Assembly (NCBI GenBank): GCA_937893485.1
Contig: CALBJL010000153.1
Span: 1-16,857, forward strand
DNA: 16,857 bases
Source of the DNA: an uncultured bacterium
GTDB lineage: Bacteria > Bacillota > Clostridia > Lachnospirales > Lachnospiraceae
Direction of reading: 5' to 3'
Both the position numbers and the translations under genes were made by a program. Positions 6,886 through 13,911 of the stretch are shown here, in pieces. The notes under the pieces are model-generated. The model saw only the letters and a list, made by a program, of their open reading frames with translations. It made no database searches and was not told the DNA's origin. How positions within the stretch are numbered: position 1 is the first letter of the stretch; the number at the start of each line of letters is the position of its first letter.

Positions 6886-8416
6886 TCAGACCTGCCTCCG
6901 TCTGCTGACCAGCCCCGGTCTGCGAACCATTCTCTGTCTGTGAATCATCCCCGGTCTGCGAATTATCTGTTGTCTGTGAATCATCCGTTGTCTGCGAACC
7001 CTCCTCCGGAGCCACAAGAACACGGTCATGTGTGGTCGTCCGGCTGGCTTTCGGCGCATTCGGATTCGTTACGGTGTAGGTCAGCGTATACTCGCCGGCT
7101 TCACTGAATACATAGCTTTGACCGTCTGCAACTGTCGCTTTCTTTCCGGACGGCGATACGATCTTTATCTTGATATTCTGGGTGAGATCCGCTCCACCGG
7201 ATAATTCTGCATTCACATCGAAGGCAAGCTCATCCCAGTAAAGCTCCCGCTCATCGGCAGTCACTTTGAGTTTTTTCCACTTTGCATCACTGGTAAGGAT
7301 CGGAGCGCCCCGGTCGATGACCTTGATCGTCTGCTTCCTTGTCGTCTTCTTGCCGCTGTTTGGATTGACGACTTCATATCTCAGCTGATATTTGCCTTCC
7401 TGCTCCAGTTTAACGGTAGCAGCCGTACATTTCTTATAGTTGGCAGCATCCGGTGTTTTTATGTATACAACAATCCGCTTCGTCAGATCTACTCCTGCCA
7501 TGTCCTTTGACTTCACACCTGCCATCGGCTGATAGGTATCCCCCACTTTCTTCGTCACGTTGGCCTTGACTCCAGTCAGTGTTGCGGCGTTTTTATCCAC
7601 GACCTTATAGGTCACTGTTTTCGACGCGGAACGTCCGAACGAATCGATAACAGAATAGGTCACTGTATATGTACCGAGTTTTTTCATATTGACCGTTCCG
7701 TTCATCTTGACCCAGTCAGTAATATCAAAACCGCCGGAATCCTTGCAGGTCATATTTCCTGTACCAAACTTTGTACCGTATGCCAATGTTTTGGAAGAAA
7801 TACTGATCGTAGGTGTTGTGTCCCTGGTCTTATATGGGTTCTCCTTGGCAGGGTCCGTCGGATCCCAGCCCATGTACTTGGACTCGTCTACGGTAATTGT
7901 CTTTGGCTTTCCGAGCGGATCGTCCTTGGCTGACCCGCTAAAAATAGTGACCTTTGTCCCTAAAGGACAGTTATCATAAATCCACTTTGATGCTGCCACC
8001 GTCAGCCGCACACAGCCATGCGAGGCAGTTGTACCCAGCTTATTGTACTGTCTGTAGGACTGGGCATTTTCCTTTTGCTGATAATACCATACCGAATGAA
8101 ACAGAAAACCTCTGGTAATACGTGTACAATATTGACCATAGGAAGGACCATCTAACGTCCACCAACGATATTTTGCCGGTGTATAATAGGTTCCTACCGG
8201 CGTCGCATAGCCTACCGAACAGGTAAATGCTGTGTAAGGTGTACCATCCTTCTTATATACCGTCACGACATTCGTGCCCTTGTTTACCTTTAAATAGTAA
8301 TTTCCGGCACCGGTCGTAGCTGCCTGTGCGGATTGTACCGATGTCAGCAGACAGGATACTGCCAACAGCAATGCCAGCAATCCCGCACACAAATTTCGCT
8401 TTGTTATCTTTCTCAT
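6878..8416 (-). CDS. Secreted L,D-transpeptidase with Ig-like repeats
   Basis: The 512-residue protein is a YkuD-type L,D-transpeptidase that would act outside the membrane, forming 3-3 peptidoglycan cross-links or attaching proteins to peptidoglycan. A signal peptide (basic MRKITKRN, hydrophobic core 9-27, probable cleavage after AQA near residue 32) precedes the catalytic domain at about 38-160. Catalytic residues are visible: His107 (FLFHSVW) and SHGCVRL (132-138), with nucleophile Cys135. Three Ig-like modules of about 80-90 residues follow (roughly 200-278, 279-370 and 371-470), each ending in a YTVTYSV/YQLRYEV/YTLTYTV strand. A Gln/Thr/Ser/Asp-rich repeat tail ends the protein. No LPXTG or GW anchor is seen, so retention may depend on the repeats. 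GGAGG lies 6 nt before the ATG. This is the first gene of a six-gene series with its own promoter. Confidence 0.9.
   Translation of the reverse strand: MRKITKRNLCAGLLALLLAVSCLLTSVQSAQAATTGAGNYYLKVNKGTNVVTVYKKDGTPYTAFTCSVGYATPVGTYYTPAKYRWWTLDGPSYGQYCTRITRGFLFHSVWYYQQKENAQSYRQYNKLGTTASHGCVRLTVAASKWIYDNCPLGTKVTIFSGSAKDDPLGKPKTITVDESKYMGWDPTDPAKENPYKTRDTTPTISISSKTLAYGTKFGTGNMTCKDSGGFDITDWVKMNGTVNMKKLGTYTVTYSVIDSFGRSASKTVTYKVVDKNAATLTGVKANVTKKVGDTYQPMAGVKSKDMAGVDLTKRIVVYIKTPDAANYKKCTAATVKLEQEGKYQLRYEVVNPNSGKKTTRKQTIKVIDRGAPILTSDAKWKKLKVTADERELYWDELAFDVNAELSGGADLTQNIKIKIVSPSGKKATVADGQSYVFSEAGEYTLTYTVTNPNAPKASRTTTHDRVLVAPEEGSQTTDDSQTTDNSQTGDDSQTENGSQTGAGQQTEAGLNE
6900..7007 (-). repeat. 18-bp tandem repeat encoding SQTxxx tail
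   Basis: Six imperfect 18-bp units start at 6900, 6918, 6936, 6954, 6972 and 6990 (plus-strand core GTCTGYGAAY). They encode the hexapeptides SQTTDD, SQTTDN, SQTGDD, SQTENG, SQTGAG and QQTEAG at the C-terminus of the L,D-transpeptidase. Because the period is a multiple of three, gain or loss of units changes tail length without breaking the frame. Confidence 0.9.
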
Positions 8417-8438
8417 AACAGACCTCCAATATGTCTTT

Positions 8439-8456
8439 TATCGGAAAACACCGATA
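8439..8456 (-). promoter_or_regulatory. Hairpin or operator at the transcription start of the L,D-transpeptidase operon
   Basis: TATCGG (8439-8444) and CCGATA (8451-8456) form a perfect 6-bp inverted repeat around a 6-nt centre. It overlaps the expected start point (about 8455) of the promoter at 8462-8490. It could be a 5'-end hairpin protecting the mRNA or a binding site for a dimeric regulator. The sequence alone does not decide between these. Confidence 0.45.
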
Positions 8457-8461
8457 CCTCT

Positions 8462-8490
8462 ATGCTACCCCCATTTGTTTTTTTCGTCAA
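8462..8490 (-). promoter_or_regulatory. Sigma-A-type promoter of the L,D-transpeptidase to rpsA operon
   Basis: On the minus strand, TTGACG (8490-8485, five of six consensus bases) is separated by exactly 17 nt from TAGCAT (8467-8462, four of six). The start point would be near 8455, giving a leader of about 40 nt before the ATG at 8416. Confidence 0.55.
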
Positions 8491-8551
8491 GTTTTATGTG
8501 GTAGGATTTTTCATAACAGGAAATTCCTTCGTATTTCTTACTATATAAAAT

Positions 8552-8620
8552 AAGACTGTTACGCCGGAATCGGTTCAACCTGGGAAGTGGTTAGAGTTGT
8601 GATTCCTTTGTAACAGTCTT
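8552..8620 (-). terminator. Long structured terminator palindrome after the decarboxylase operon
   Basis: AAGACTGTTAC (8552-8562) pairs perfectly with GTAACAGTCTT (8610-8620). Inside it, GGAATC (8566-8571) pairs with GATTCC (8601-8606), and AACC (8577-8580) can pair with GGTT (8589-8592). On the minus strand it starts 40 nt past the last decarboxylase stop codon and is followed by TATTTTATATAG. On the plus strand it is followed by TTTG. Position suggests an operon terminator, though the 47-nt interior is far larger than a normal terminator loop. The rest of the 8417-8660 intergenic region holds only the promoter and hairpin listed separately. Confidence 0.6.
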
Positions 8621-8660
8621 TTTGTTTAAGCAATCATGCGAATATGATAAATATCAGCAA

Positions 8661-10085
8661 TTATACCGGATATGCCTTGTTTTTCTCGTCTGCAACAGCC
8701 GGATCTACCTTTGTCTGCTGCGCCTGACGATACTTGAAGAATTCGGTAGCTACCTGAGGGAACAATGCATAGGTTAAAACATCCTCATCCTGCTGCTTCC
8801 ACTGCTTCATTTCAGCCTCAATCTTGTCTAATTCGGGCTCAAGCAGATCAGCGTAACGGCAGGTAATTGCATTCTTCTTATCCTCACCTAATACCTTATC
8901 AACAACCTCAGGATTAAACGGTTTTACAGTCTGCCCGTACTTTCCGAGCAGGACATCCTTGGTCTCCTTTGTAGCGACCTTGTAGCGCTCACCCATCAGC
9001 ACATTGAATACAGCCTGTGTACCAACGATCTGTGAAGAAGGTGTAACGAGCGGCGGCTCACCGAGATCCTTACGAACTCTGGGGATCTCCTCAAGCACTT
9101 CCATATATTTATCCTCTGCGTTCTGCTCCTTTAACTGTGATACCATGTTAGACAGCATTCCACCGGGAACCTGATATAACAGAGTCTGGATATCTACGCC
9201 TAATACCTTCGGATTCAGAAGTCCGCTCTTAATTGCCTCCTCACGCATCGGACGGAAGTAATCTGCGATTTCTTTTAACAGCATCTGATCCAATCCGGTA
9301 TCATAAGCTGTTCCCTTGAAGGTCTCAACCATAACCTCAGTTGCAGGCTGGCTTGTTCCGAGTGCGAACGGAGATATTGCGGTATCAATGATGTCACAGC
9401 CTGCCTCTACAGCCTTTAAGCATGTCATGGAAGCAACACCTGAGGTGTAATGTGTATGCAGCTCAATCGGAATGCTGATCGTAGACTTCATCGCCTTGAT
9501 CAGTTCCTCAGCCTTATACGGAGTAAGCAGTCCTGCCATATCCTTGATACATACAGAGTTTGCACCCATATCCTCGACCTTTTTCGCCATCTCGGTCCAG
9601 TACTCTAAGGTATAAGCATCACCTAAGGTGTAACTCAGTGCAACCTGTGCATGTCCACCCTCTTTGTTGGTAGCAGTAACGGCAGTCTGTAAGTTTCTCA
9701 GATCGTTCAGGCAGTCAAAGATACGGATAATATCAATACCGTTTGCGATAGACTTCTGTACGAAATACTCTACAACATCATCGGCATAGGGACGATATCC
9801 TAAGATATTCTGTCCGCGGAACAGCATCTGTAATTTTGTGTTCTTGAATCCGGCTCTCAGCTTGCGCAGACGATCCCACGGATCTTCCTTCAGGAAACGA
9901 AGCGACGCATCGAATGTAGCACCGCCCCAGCACTCAACAGCATGGTAGCCGACCTTGTCCATCTTATCAACGATGGGAAGCATCTGCTCGGTAGTCATTC
10001 TTGTAGCGATCAGAGACTGATGCGCATCACGCAGGATCGTCTCTGTAATTTTTAACGGTTTTTTCGTCGTATTATTATCAGACAT
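8661..10085 (-). CDS. oadA: Biotin-dependent carboxyltransferase, OadA/PycB/5S type, without biotin domain
   Basis: The 474-residue protein matches the oxaloacetate decarboxylase alpha / transcarboxylase 5S / pyruvate carboxylase B carboxyltransferase family. This family moves CO2 between oxaloacetate (or pyruvate) and carboxybiotin. The TIM-barrel domain has ETILRDAHQS (15-24, metal ligand Asp20), LFRGQNILGYR (88-98), CIKDMAGLL (179-187, with the lysine expected to be carbamylated, Lys181) and the metal ligands of ELHTHYTSG (His210, His212). The conserved C-terminal domain (about 300-460) includes QVPGGMLSN and TPSSQIVGTQAVFNV. The sequence stops where a fused biotinyl domain would begin, and a separate biotin carrier is encoded two genes upstream. 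GGAGG lies 10 nt before the ATG. It is the last gene of the operon, 24 nt after oadB. Without the neighbours, 5S or PycB naming would fit equally well. Confidence 0.9.
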   Translation of the reverse strand: MSDNNTTKKPLKITETILRDAHQSLIATRMTTEQMLPIVDKMDKVGYHAVECWGGATFDASLRFLKEDPWDRLRKLRAGFKNTKLQMLFRGQNILGYRPYADDVVEYFVQKSIANGIDIIRIFDCLNDLRNLQTAVTATNKEGGHAQVALSYTLGDAYTLEYWTEMAKKVEDMGANSVCIKDMAGLLTPYKAEELIKAMKSTISIPIELHTHYTSGVASMTCLKAVEAGCDIIDTAISPFALGTSQPATEVMVETFKGTAYDTGLDQMLLKEIADYFRPMREEAIKSGLLNPKVLGVDIQTLLYQVPGGMLSNMVSQLKEQNAEDKYMEVLEEIPRVRKDLGEPPLVTPSSQIVGTQAVFNVLMGERYKVATKETKDVLLGKYGQTVKPFNPEVVDKVLGEDKKNAITCRYADLLEPELDKIEAEMKQWKQQDEDVLTYALFPQVATEFFKYRQAQQTKVDPAVADEKNKAYPV

Positions 10086-10109
10086 CGATTAAGTTCCTCC
10101 TTATTATAT

Positions 10110-11258
10110 TTAGATTCCGAAGATCGCCATAAATGTTCCGGCTGCAACCGCAGTACCGATAACCCCGGCAACGTTCGGTCCCATTGCATGCATCAGCAGG
10201 AAGTTGGTAGGATCTTCTTCCGCTCCGACCTTCTGTGATACACGGGCAGCCATCGGCACGGCTGATACACCGGCTGATCCGATCAGCGGGTTGATCTTGC
10301 CCTTGGTCACTACACAGAGTAACTTACCGATGAGGACACCGGCAGCAGTTCCGAATGCGAATGCAATCAGTCCCAAAGCAACGATCTTTAATGTGCTGAC
10401 ATTTAAGAATGCCTCTGCACTTGTAGTTGCTCCAACGGAAGTACCAAGTAAGATAACGACGATATACATCATTGCATTGGAAGCTGTCTCCTGTAACTGA
10501 CGGACAACGCCCGACTCACGGAACAGATTACCAAGCATTAACATACCTACTAACGGAGCAGTCGTCGGTAATACCATACATACAACGATCGTAACGACGA
10601 TCGGGAATAAGATCTTCTCCAGCTTTGTAACCGGACGAAGGTTCTCCATCTTGATCTGACGCTCTTTCTTGGTCGTCATCAGCTTCATGATCGGGGGCTG
10701 GATAATCGGTACCAGTGCCATATACGAATATGCCGCCACGGCGATCGGACCCATCAGACCGGTCTGACCCAGCTTTCCTGCAAGGAAAATGGAGGTCGGA
10801 CCATCCGCACCACCGATAATGGAAATAGCGGCTGCCGCCTTATCATTGAATCCCATCAGGATCGCGATAAAGTATGCAATGTAAATACCAAACTGTGCCG
10901 CAGCACCTAAGAGGAAGCTGATCGGATTCGCAATCAGCGGTCCAAAGTCTGTCATCGCACCTACACCCATAAAGATCAGTGAAGGCAGGATCGACCATTC
11001 ATCTAACTGATAAAAGTAATAGAGTAATCCACCTACGCCATTGCTTGCATCTTCCGGATGAAGCATAATATCCGGATAGATATTTACGAGCAGCATACCG
11101 AATGCAATCGGCAGAAGCAAAAGCGGCTCGTACTCCTTCTTGATCGCAAGATACAGGAAGAAGCAGGCAACTGCAATCATCAAATAGTTTCCTACGGTCA
11201 GATTGAAGAAGGCTGTCTGGTGAATGAGATTACCAAGTGTTTCTGTAACGTAACTCAT
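10110..11258 (-). CDS. oadB: Na+-translocating decarboxylase beta subunit
   Basis: The 382-residue polytopic membrane protein belongs to the OadB/MmdB/GcdB family. It decarboxylates carboxybiotin while exporting Na+. Diagnostic features are NPISFLLGAAAQFGIY (111-126), IIGGADGPTSIFLAGKL (147-163) with the functionally essential Asp (Asp152 here), and the C-terminal INPLIGSAGVSAVPMAARV followed by HAMGPNVAGVIGTA. Hydrophobic helices cover most of the length, broken by one long basic cytoplasmic loop (KLMTTKKERQIKMENLRP). AGGAGGT is 5 nt before the ATG. The family decarboxylates carboxybiotin whichever acyl substrate is used, so this gene fixes the Na+-pump role but not the substrate. Confidence 0.95.
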   Translation of the reverse strand: MSYVTETLGNLIHQTAFFNLTVGNYLMIAVACFFLYLAIKKEYEPLLLLPIAFGMLLVNIYPDIMLHPEDASNGVGGLLYYFYQLDEWSILPSLIFMGVGAMTDFGPLIANPISFLLGAAAQFGIYIAYFIAILMGFNDKAAAAISIIGGADGPTSIFLAGKLGQTGLMGPIAVAAYSYMALVPIIQPPIMKLMTTKKERQIKMENLRPVTKLEKILFPIVVTIVVCMVLPTTAPLVGMLMLGNLFRESGVVRQLQETASNAMMYIVVILLGTSVGATTSAEAFLNVSTLKIVALGLIAFAFGTAAGVLIGKLLCVVTKGKINPLIGSAGVSAVPMAARVSQKVGAEEDPTNFLLMHAMGPNVAGVIGTAVAAGTFMAIFGI

Positions 11259-11276
11259 ACGAGACCTCCTATTCGA

Positions 11277-11648
11277 CTAATTCATCGTTGCTAAAACAGT
11301 TCCAACCTCTACGCTGTCGCCCTTTGCAACATCAATACTTGCGATGGTTCCGTCCGCCTCAGCAACAACGGGAGTCTCCATCTTCATAACCTCTAATACC
11401 AGCACGGTATCGCCTCTCTTTACTGCCTGTCCGACAGATGCCTCTACAGCGAATACCTTTCCGGCTGCCTTTGCCTCGATCTTAACGGCACCTGCACCGC
11501 CTGCGGGAGCTGCTGCTTTCGGTGCTGCGGCGGCAACGGGAGCTGCCTTCGGTGCTGCTGCGGCAACAGGAGCTGCTGCGCCTGCGCCACCTTCTTCTAC
11601 GGTTACATCATAAACATTTCCGTTTACGGTAATTGTATAATTCTTCAT
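11277..11648 (-). CDS. Biotin carboxyl carrier protein of the decarboxylase
   Basis: The 123-residue protein has a short N-terminal strand region (MKNYTITVNGNVYDVTVEEG), an Ala/Pro-rich flexible linker (about 21-54) and a C-terminal biotinyl/lipoyl domain. The biotinylation motif EVMKMETP is at 86-93, so Lys89 should carry biotin. This layout matches the separate gamma/1.3S carriers of methylmalonyl-CoA and glutaconyl-CoA decarboxylases and transcarboxylase. The carrier shuttles CO2 from the soluble carboxyltransferase(s) to OadB. AGGAGG lies 8 nt before the ATG. It is the third gene of the operon, between the OadG-like and OadB genes. The linker contains a duplicated decapeptide encoded by a 30-bp repeat. 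Confidence 0.95.
   Translation of the reverse strand: MKNYTITVNGNVYDVTVEEGGAGAAAPVAAAAPKAAPVAAAAPKAAAPAGGAGAVKIEAKAAGKVFAVEASVGQAVKRGDTVLVLEVMKMETPVVAEADGTIASIDVAKGDSVEVGTVLATMN
11518..11577 (-). repeat. 30-bp tandem duplication in the biotin-carrier linker
   Basis: Two adjacent 30-bp units (11518-11547 and 11548-11577, three mismatches) encode duplicated Ala/Pro linker segments of the type PVAAAAPKAA. The unit keeps the frame, so linker length can change by ten residues per copy. Confidence 0.8.
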
Positions 11649-11675
11649 GATTATTTCCTCCTGAAATTTTAATTC

Positions 11676-12398
11676 TTATCTTCTCTTAATAGAACGAACT
11701 ACAAAATCATCGGTAGATGTACCTGTAGCCGCTGCAATCGCAGCCGCAATGACAGCTACCAGTTCCAGATCATCGGTCTGTGGTACTGCCGGGGCAGGTG
11801 CTGCCTCAACAGCTGCCGGAGCAGGTGCCGCTGCTGCTTTCTTATTCTCTGCCTTGCTCTGTAACTTGTTAATCAGTGTAAAGCATGAGATGATCAGACT
11901 GATGATGATCAGCATCACGAATACGGTTCCCATACCCATTGCTGTGTTCATCGCAGCCTTTGTCATCGTCTCACCCAGCGTGTATACCTTATCAATATTG
12001 ATATCCTCTACCTGCATGTCCTTATCATACACAAAGGTCACTTTGATATCACGGTTTGTAAAGTTCGCAGTCTGCTCCACGGTAGTTGTTCCGTTTGCCT
12101 CTGTGACAGACACTTCACCGTAACCAACAAAATCGCCAAGCTCAGCTTTGATGTCGACCCAGCTGTTGATCACCTTCAGGGTTGCTGCATCAATCTGATC
12201 CTGCATCGTCTGATACATAGCGAGGTCATCATCGCTCATGGCTACCAGCTCATCCAGAATACCGGTATTGTTTGCAGCAAGCTGATCCACGGTATATCCG
12301 TTATATGTGGCATTTTCATCACTGCCGCATCCGAACACACCAACGGCAAGAAGGCACAGACTGACGATCAGTAATAATTTTTTCTTAATCTTCGTCAT
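11676..12398 (-). CDS. OadG-type gamma subunit fused to an exported lipoprotein domain
   Basis: The product has 240 residues from the chosen start. A lipoprotein-like signal (MTKIKKKLLLIVSLCLLAVG, then VFGC) puts a lipidated Cys at residue 24. About 125 residues predicted outside the membrane follow, resembling small DUF3887-like domains. Next come a transmembrane helix (about 153-178, MGMGTVFVMLIIISLIISCF), an Ala/Pro linker, and the OadG C-terminal signature LVAVIAAAIAAATGTS with VVRSIKRR at the end. OadG normally holds the alpha and beta subunits together with one N-terminal helix and is much shorter, so the exported domain is an addition. AAAGG at 12407-12411 gives normal spacing to ATG 12398; the in-frame GTG at 12407 overlaps it. 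The VFGC lipobox has an unusual Phe at -2, so lipidation is likely but not certain. It lies 14 nt after the carboxyltransferase gene. Confidence 0.82.
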   Translation of the reverse strand: MTKIKKKLLLIVSLCLLAVGVFGCGSDENATYNGYTVDQLAANNTGILDELVAMSDDDLAMYQTMQDQIDAATLKVINSWVDIKAELGDFVGYGEVSVTEANGTTTVEQTANFTNRDIKVTFVYDKDMQVEDINIDKVYTLGETMTKAAMNTAMGMGTVFVMLIIISLIISCFTLINKLQSKAENKKAAAAPAPAAVEAAPAPAVPQTDDLELVAVIAAAIAAATGTSTDDFVVRSIKRR

Positions 12399-12406
12399 AA
12401 TCGTCA

Positions 12407-12411
12407 CCTTT
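12407..12411 (-). promoter_or_regulatory. Ribosome binding site selecting ATG 12398
   Basis: AAAGG (minus strand) lies 8 nt before ATG 12398. The alternative in-frame GTG start at 12407 shares bases with it and is therefore disfavoured. Confidence 0.55.
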
Positions 12412-12412
12412 C

Positions 12413-13846
12413 TTATTTTGCACCATGTTTCTTATAGGGCTGCTCTACGTTCTTGGTGTAAAGCATTTCAAATGCCGCTACCAGATATTTTCTGGTATCT
12501 GCATAATCAACGATACGATCCACATATCCGCGTCTTGCAGCAGACTGGATATTGTCCTGAAGCGCATCGTATTCCTTTGTCTTCTCGGCAATCACATCTG
12601 CTGAAGCATCTGCATACATGATCTTTGCTGCCAGAGCTGCATCCATCATGCCAACCTTGGCATCCGGCCATGCATAGACAAGATCAGCACCGAGTGCCTT
12701 TGAATTCATAACAGCGTATGCGCTGCCGTAAGCCTTGTCAGCGATCACATTTACCTTCGGTACAGTCGCATTTGCAAATGCGTAGGTCAGGCGTGCCAGT
12801 GCCTTTGCCAGATTCTTCTCTGCGCACATGCATGCCTTGAATCCGGCTGCATTGGTAAATGAAACAATAGGGATCTCGAATGCATCACAGAATGCGATGA
12901 AATCAGCTGCCTTATTGCATCCGCGGGAAGTCAGACTTGCCTCAAACTCTTCTGCCTTCTCACCGTCCTTATACAGCTCTGTTGCATTTGCAACAGCACC
13001 GATTGTCATGCCGTTTAACTTGATGAAGCCTGTCACCATCTCCTTTGCGTAACCAGCCTTTGTCTCAACAAAAACATGTCCGTCAGAGATCTCGCTGAGC
13101 ACGTATCTGGGATCACCCTTCATCGTGTCAAGGCTTGTACATGCACGGTTTAAGTCATCCGCACAACTGTCTACAATGCCTGCCTGTGCATTGTTTCCGG
13201 GAAGCATAGCTACCAGCTCGCGGATCTGTGCGTAGATCTCGGCTGCTGATCCGATACCGTCTACGGTTCCGGCTTCCTCACTCTGGAACTGTGCAGATGA
13301 GCTGTCACATTTTCCTGCATTGTTTCCGGGAATCGCGTTCGGTGAATTGACAAAGATCTTTGCCTTTTCTGTCTCTGCAAATGTAAAATCTGAAAGAGCG
13401 GGTACGACTGCCATGCCGCCACCACAGGTTCCGAATACTGCTGTAATCTGGGGAACCACACCGGATGCTGCTACCTGCTTTGCGTACAGTGTTCCGACTG
13501 CCTCTAATGCATCTACAGACTCCTGAAGTCTCATACCTGCACAATCGATCAGACCGATAATCGGTGCACCCATCTTCACTGCCATGTCATAGAGACCGGC
13601 GATCTTCTTCGCGTGCATCTCTCCGATCGTACCACCAAGTACGCCTGCATCCTGACTGTAGACAAACACAAGATTTCCGTCGATCAGACCGTGTCCGGTC
13701 ACAACGCCGTCGGAAGGAGTGTCTGTGCTGGACAGGTCGAAATCCGTGCTTCTTGCAGTAACAAGTGAGCCGATTTCCATAAAACTGTTTTCGTCGACTA
13801 ATCCGGCGATGCGCTGCATTGCCAAATTATCATTACCATTACTCAT
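12413..13846 (-). CDS. Acyl-CoA carboxyltransferase-like subunit (MmdA/12S type, divergent)
   Basis: The 477-residue protein has the two-crotonase-domain layout of biotin-dependent acyl-CoA carboxyltransferases (MmdA, GcdA, PccB, transcarboxylase 12S). The N-domain has DGVVTGHGLIDG (46-57), VYSQDAGVLGGTIGEMHAKK (62-81), IDCAGMRLQES (100-110) and GTCGGGMAVVPALSDF (139-154). The C-domain has TNAAGFKACM (331-340), ATVPKVNVIADKAYGSAY (360-377), LGADLVYAWPDAKVGMM (385-401) and GYVDRIVDYADTR (440-452). It would transfer carboxyl from an acyl-CoA to carrier biotin. Several normally conserved positions differ: DCAGMRLQE for the usual DSGGARIQE, GSAY for GGAY, and no RHGAK segment. It is somewhat shorter than MmdA (about 510). 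The substrate (methylmalonyl-, malonyl-, glutaconyl-CoA or another) cannot be read. First gene of the operon; GGAGGT lies 7 nt before the ATG. Confidence 0.88.
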   Translation of the reverse strand: MSNGNDNLAMQRIAGLVDENSFMEIGSLVTARSTDFDLSSTDTPSDGVVTGHGLIDGNLVFVYSQDAGVLGGTIGEMHAKKIAGLYDMAVKMGAPIIGLIDCAGMRLQESVDALEAVGTLYAKQVAASGVVPQITAVFGTCGGGMAVVPALSDFTFAETEKAKIFVNSPNAIPGNNAGKCDSSSAQFQSEEAGTVDGIGSAAEIYAQIRELVAMLPGNNAQAGIVDSCADDLNRACTSLDTMKGDPRYVLSEISDGHVFVETKAGYAKEMVTGFIKLNGMTIGAVANATELYKDGEKAEEFEASLTSRGCNKAADFIAFCDAFEIPIVSFTNAAGFKACMCAEKNLAKALARLTYAFANATVPKVNVIADKAYGSAYAVMNSKALGADLVYAWPDAKVGMMDAALAAKIMYADASADVIAEKTKEYDALQDNIQSAARRGYVDRIVDYADTRKYLVAAFEMLYTKNVEQPYKKHGAK

Positions 13847-13878
13847 TCTTTCTACCTCCGTATATATTTTTAGTGCTT

Positions 13879-13901
13879 AAATTTTTAGAAAGCAAAAATT
13901 T
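13879..13901 (-). promoter_or_regulatory. Inverted repeat in the decarboxylase operon leader
   Basis: AAATTTTT (13879-13886) and AAAAATTT (13894-13901) are perfect 8-bp inverted repeats around 7 nt. They lie just downstream of the expected start point (about 13905) and upstream of the ribosome binding site. This could be an operator, but such AT-rich symmetry can occur by chance in AT-rich leaders. Confidence 0.35.
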
Positions 13902-13911
13902 CGCTATAATA

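Noticed and set aside
6900..7007. CRISPR-like repeat array
   Set aside because: The 18-bp units are contiguous, imperfect and in frame inside a coding sequence, with no spacers.
11344..11613. Plus-strand Ala-rich ORF opposite the biotin carrier
   Set aside because: It is the antisense shadow of the GC-rich Ala/Pro linker, with no independent ribosome binding site or family match.
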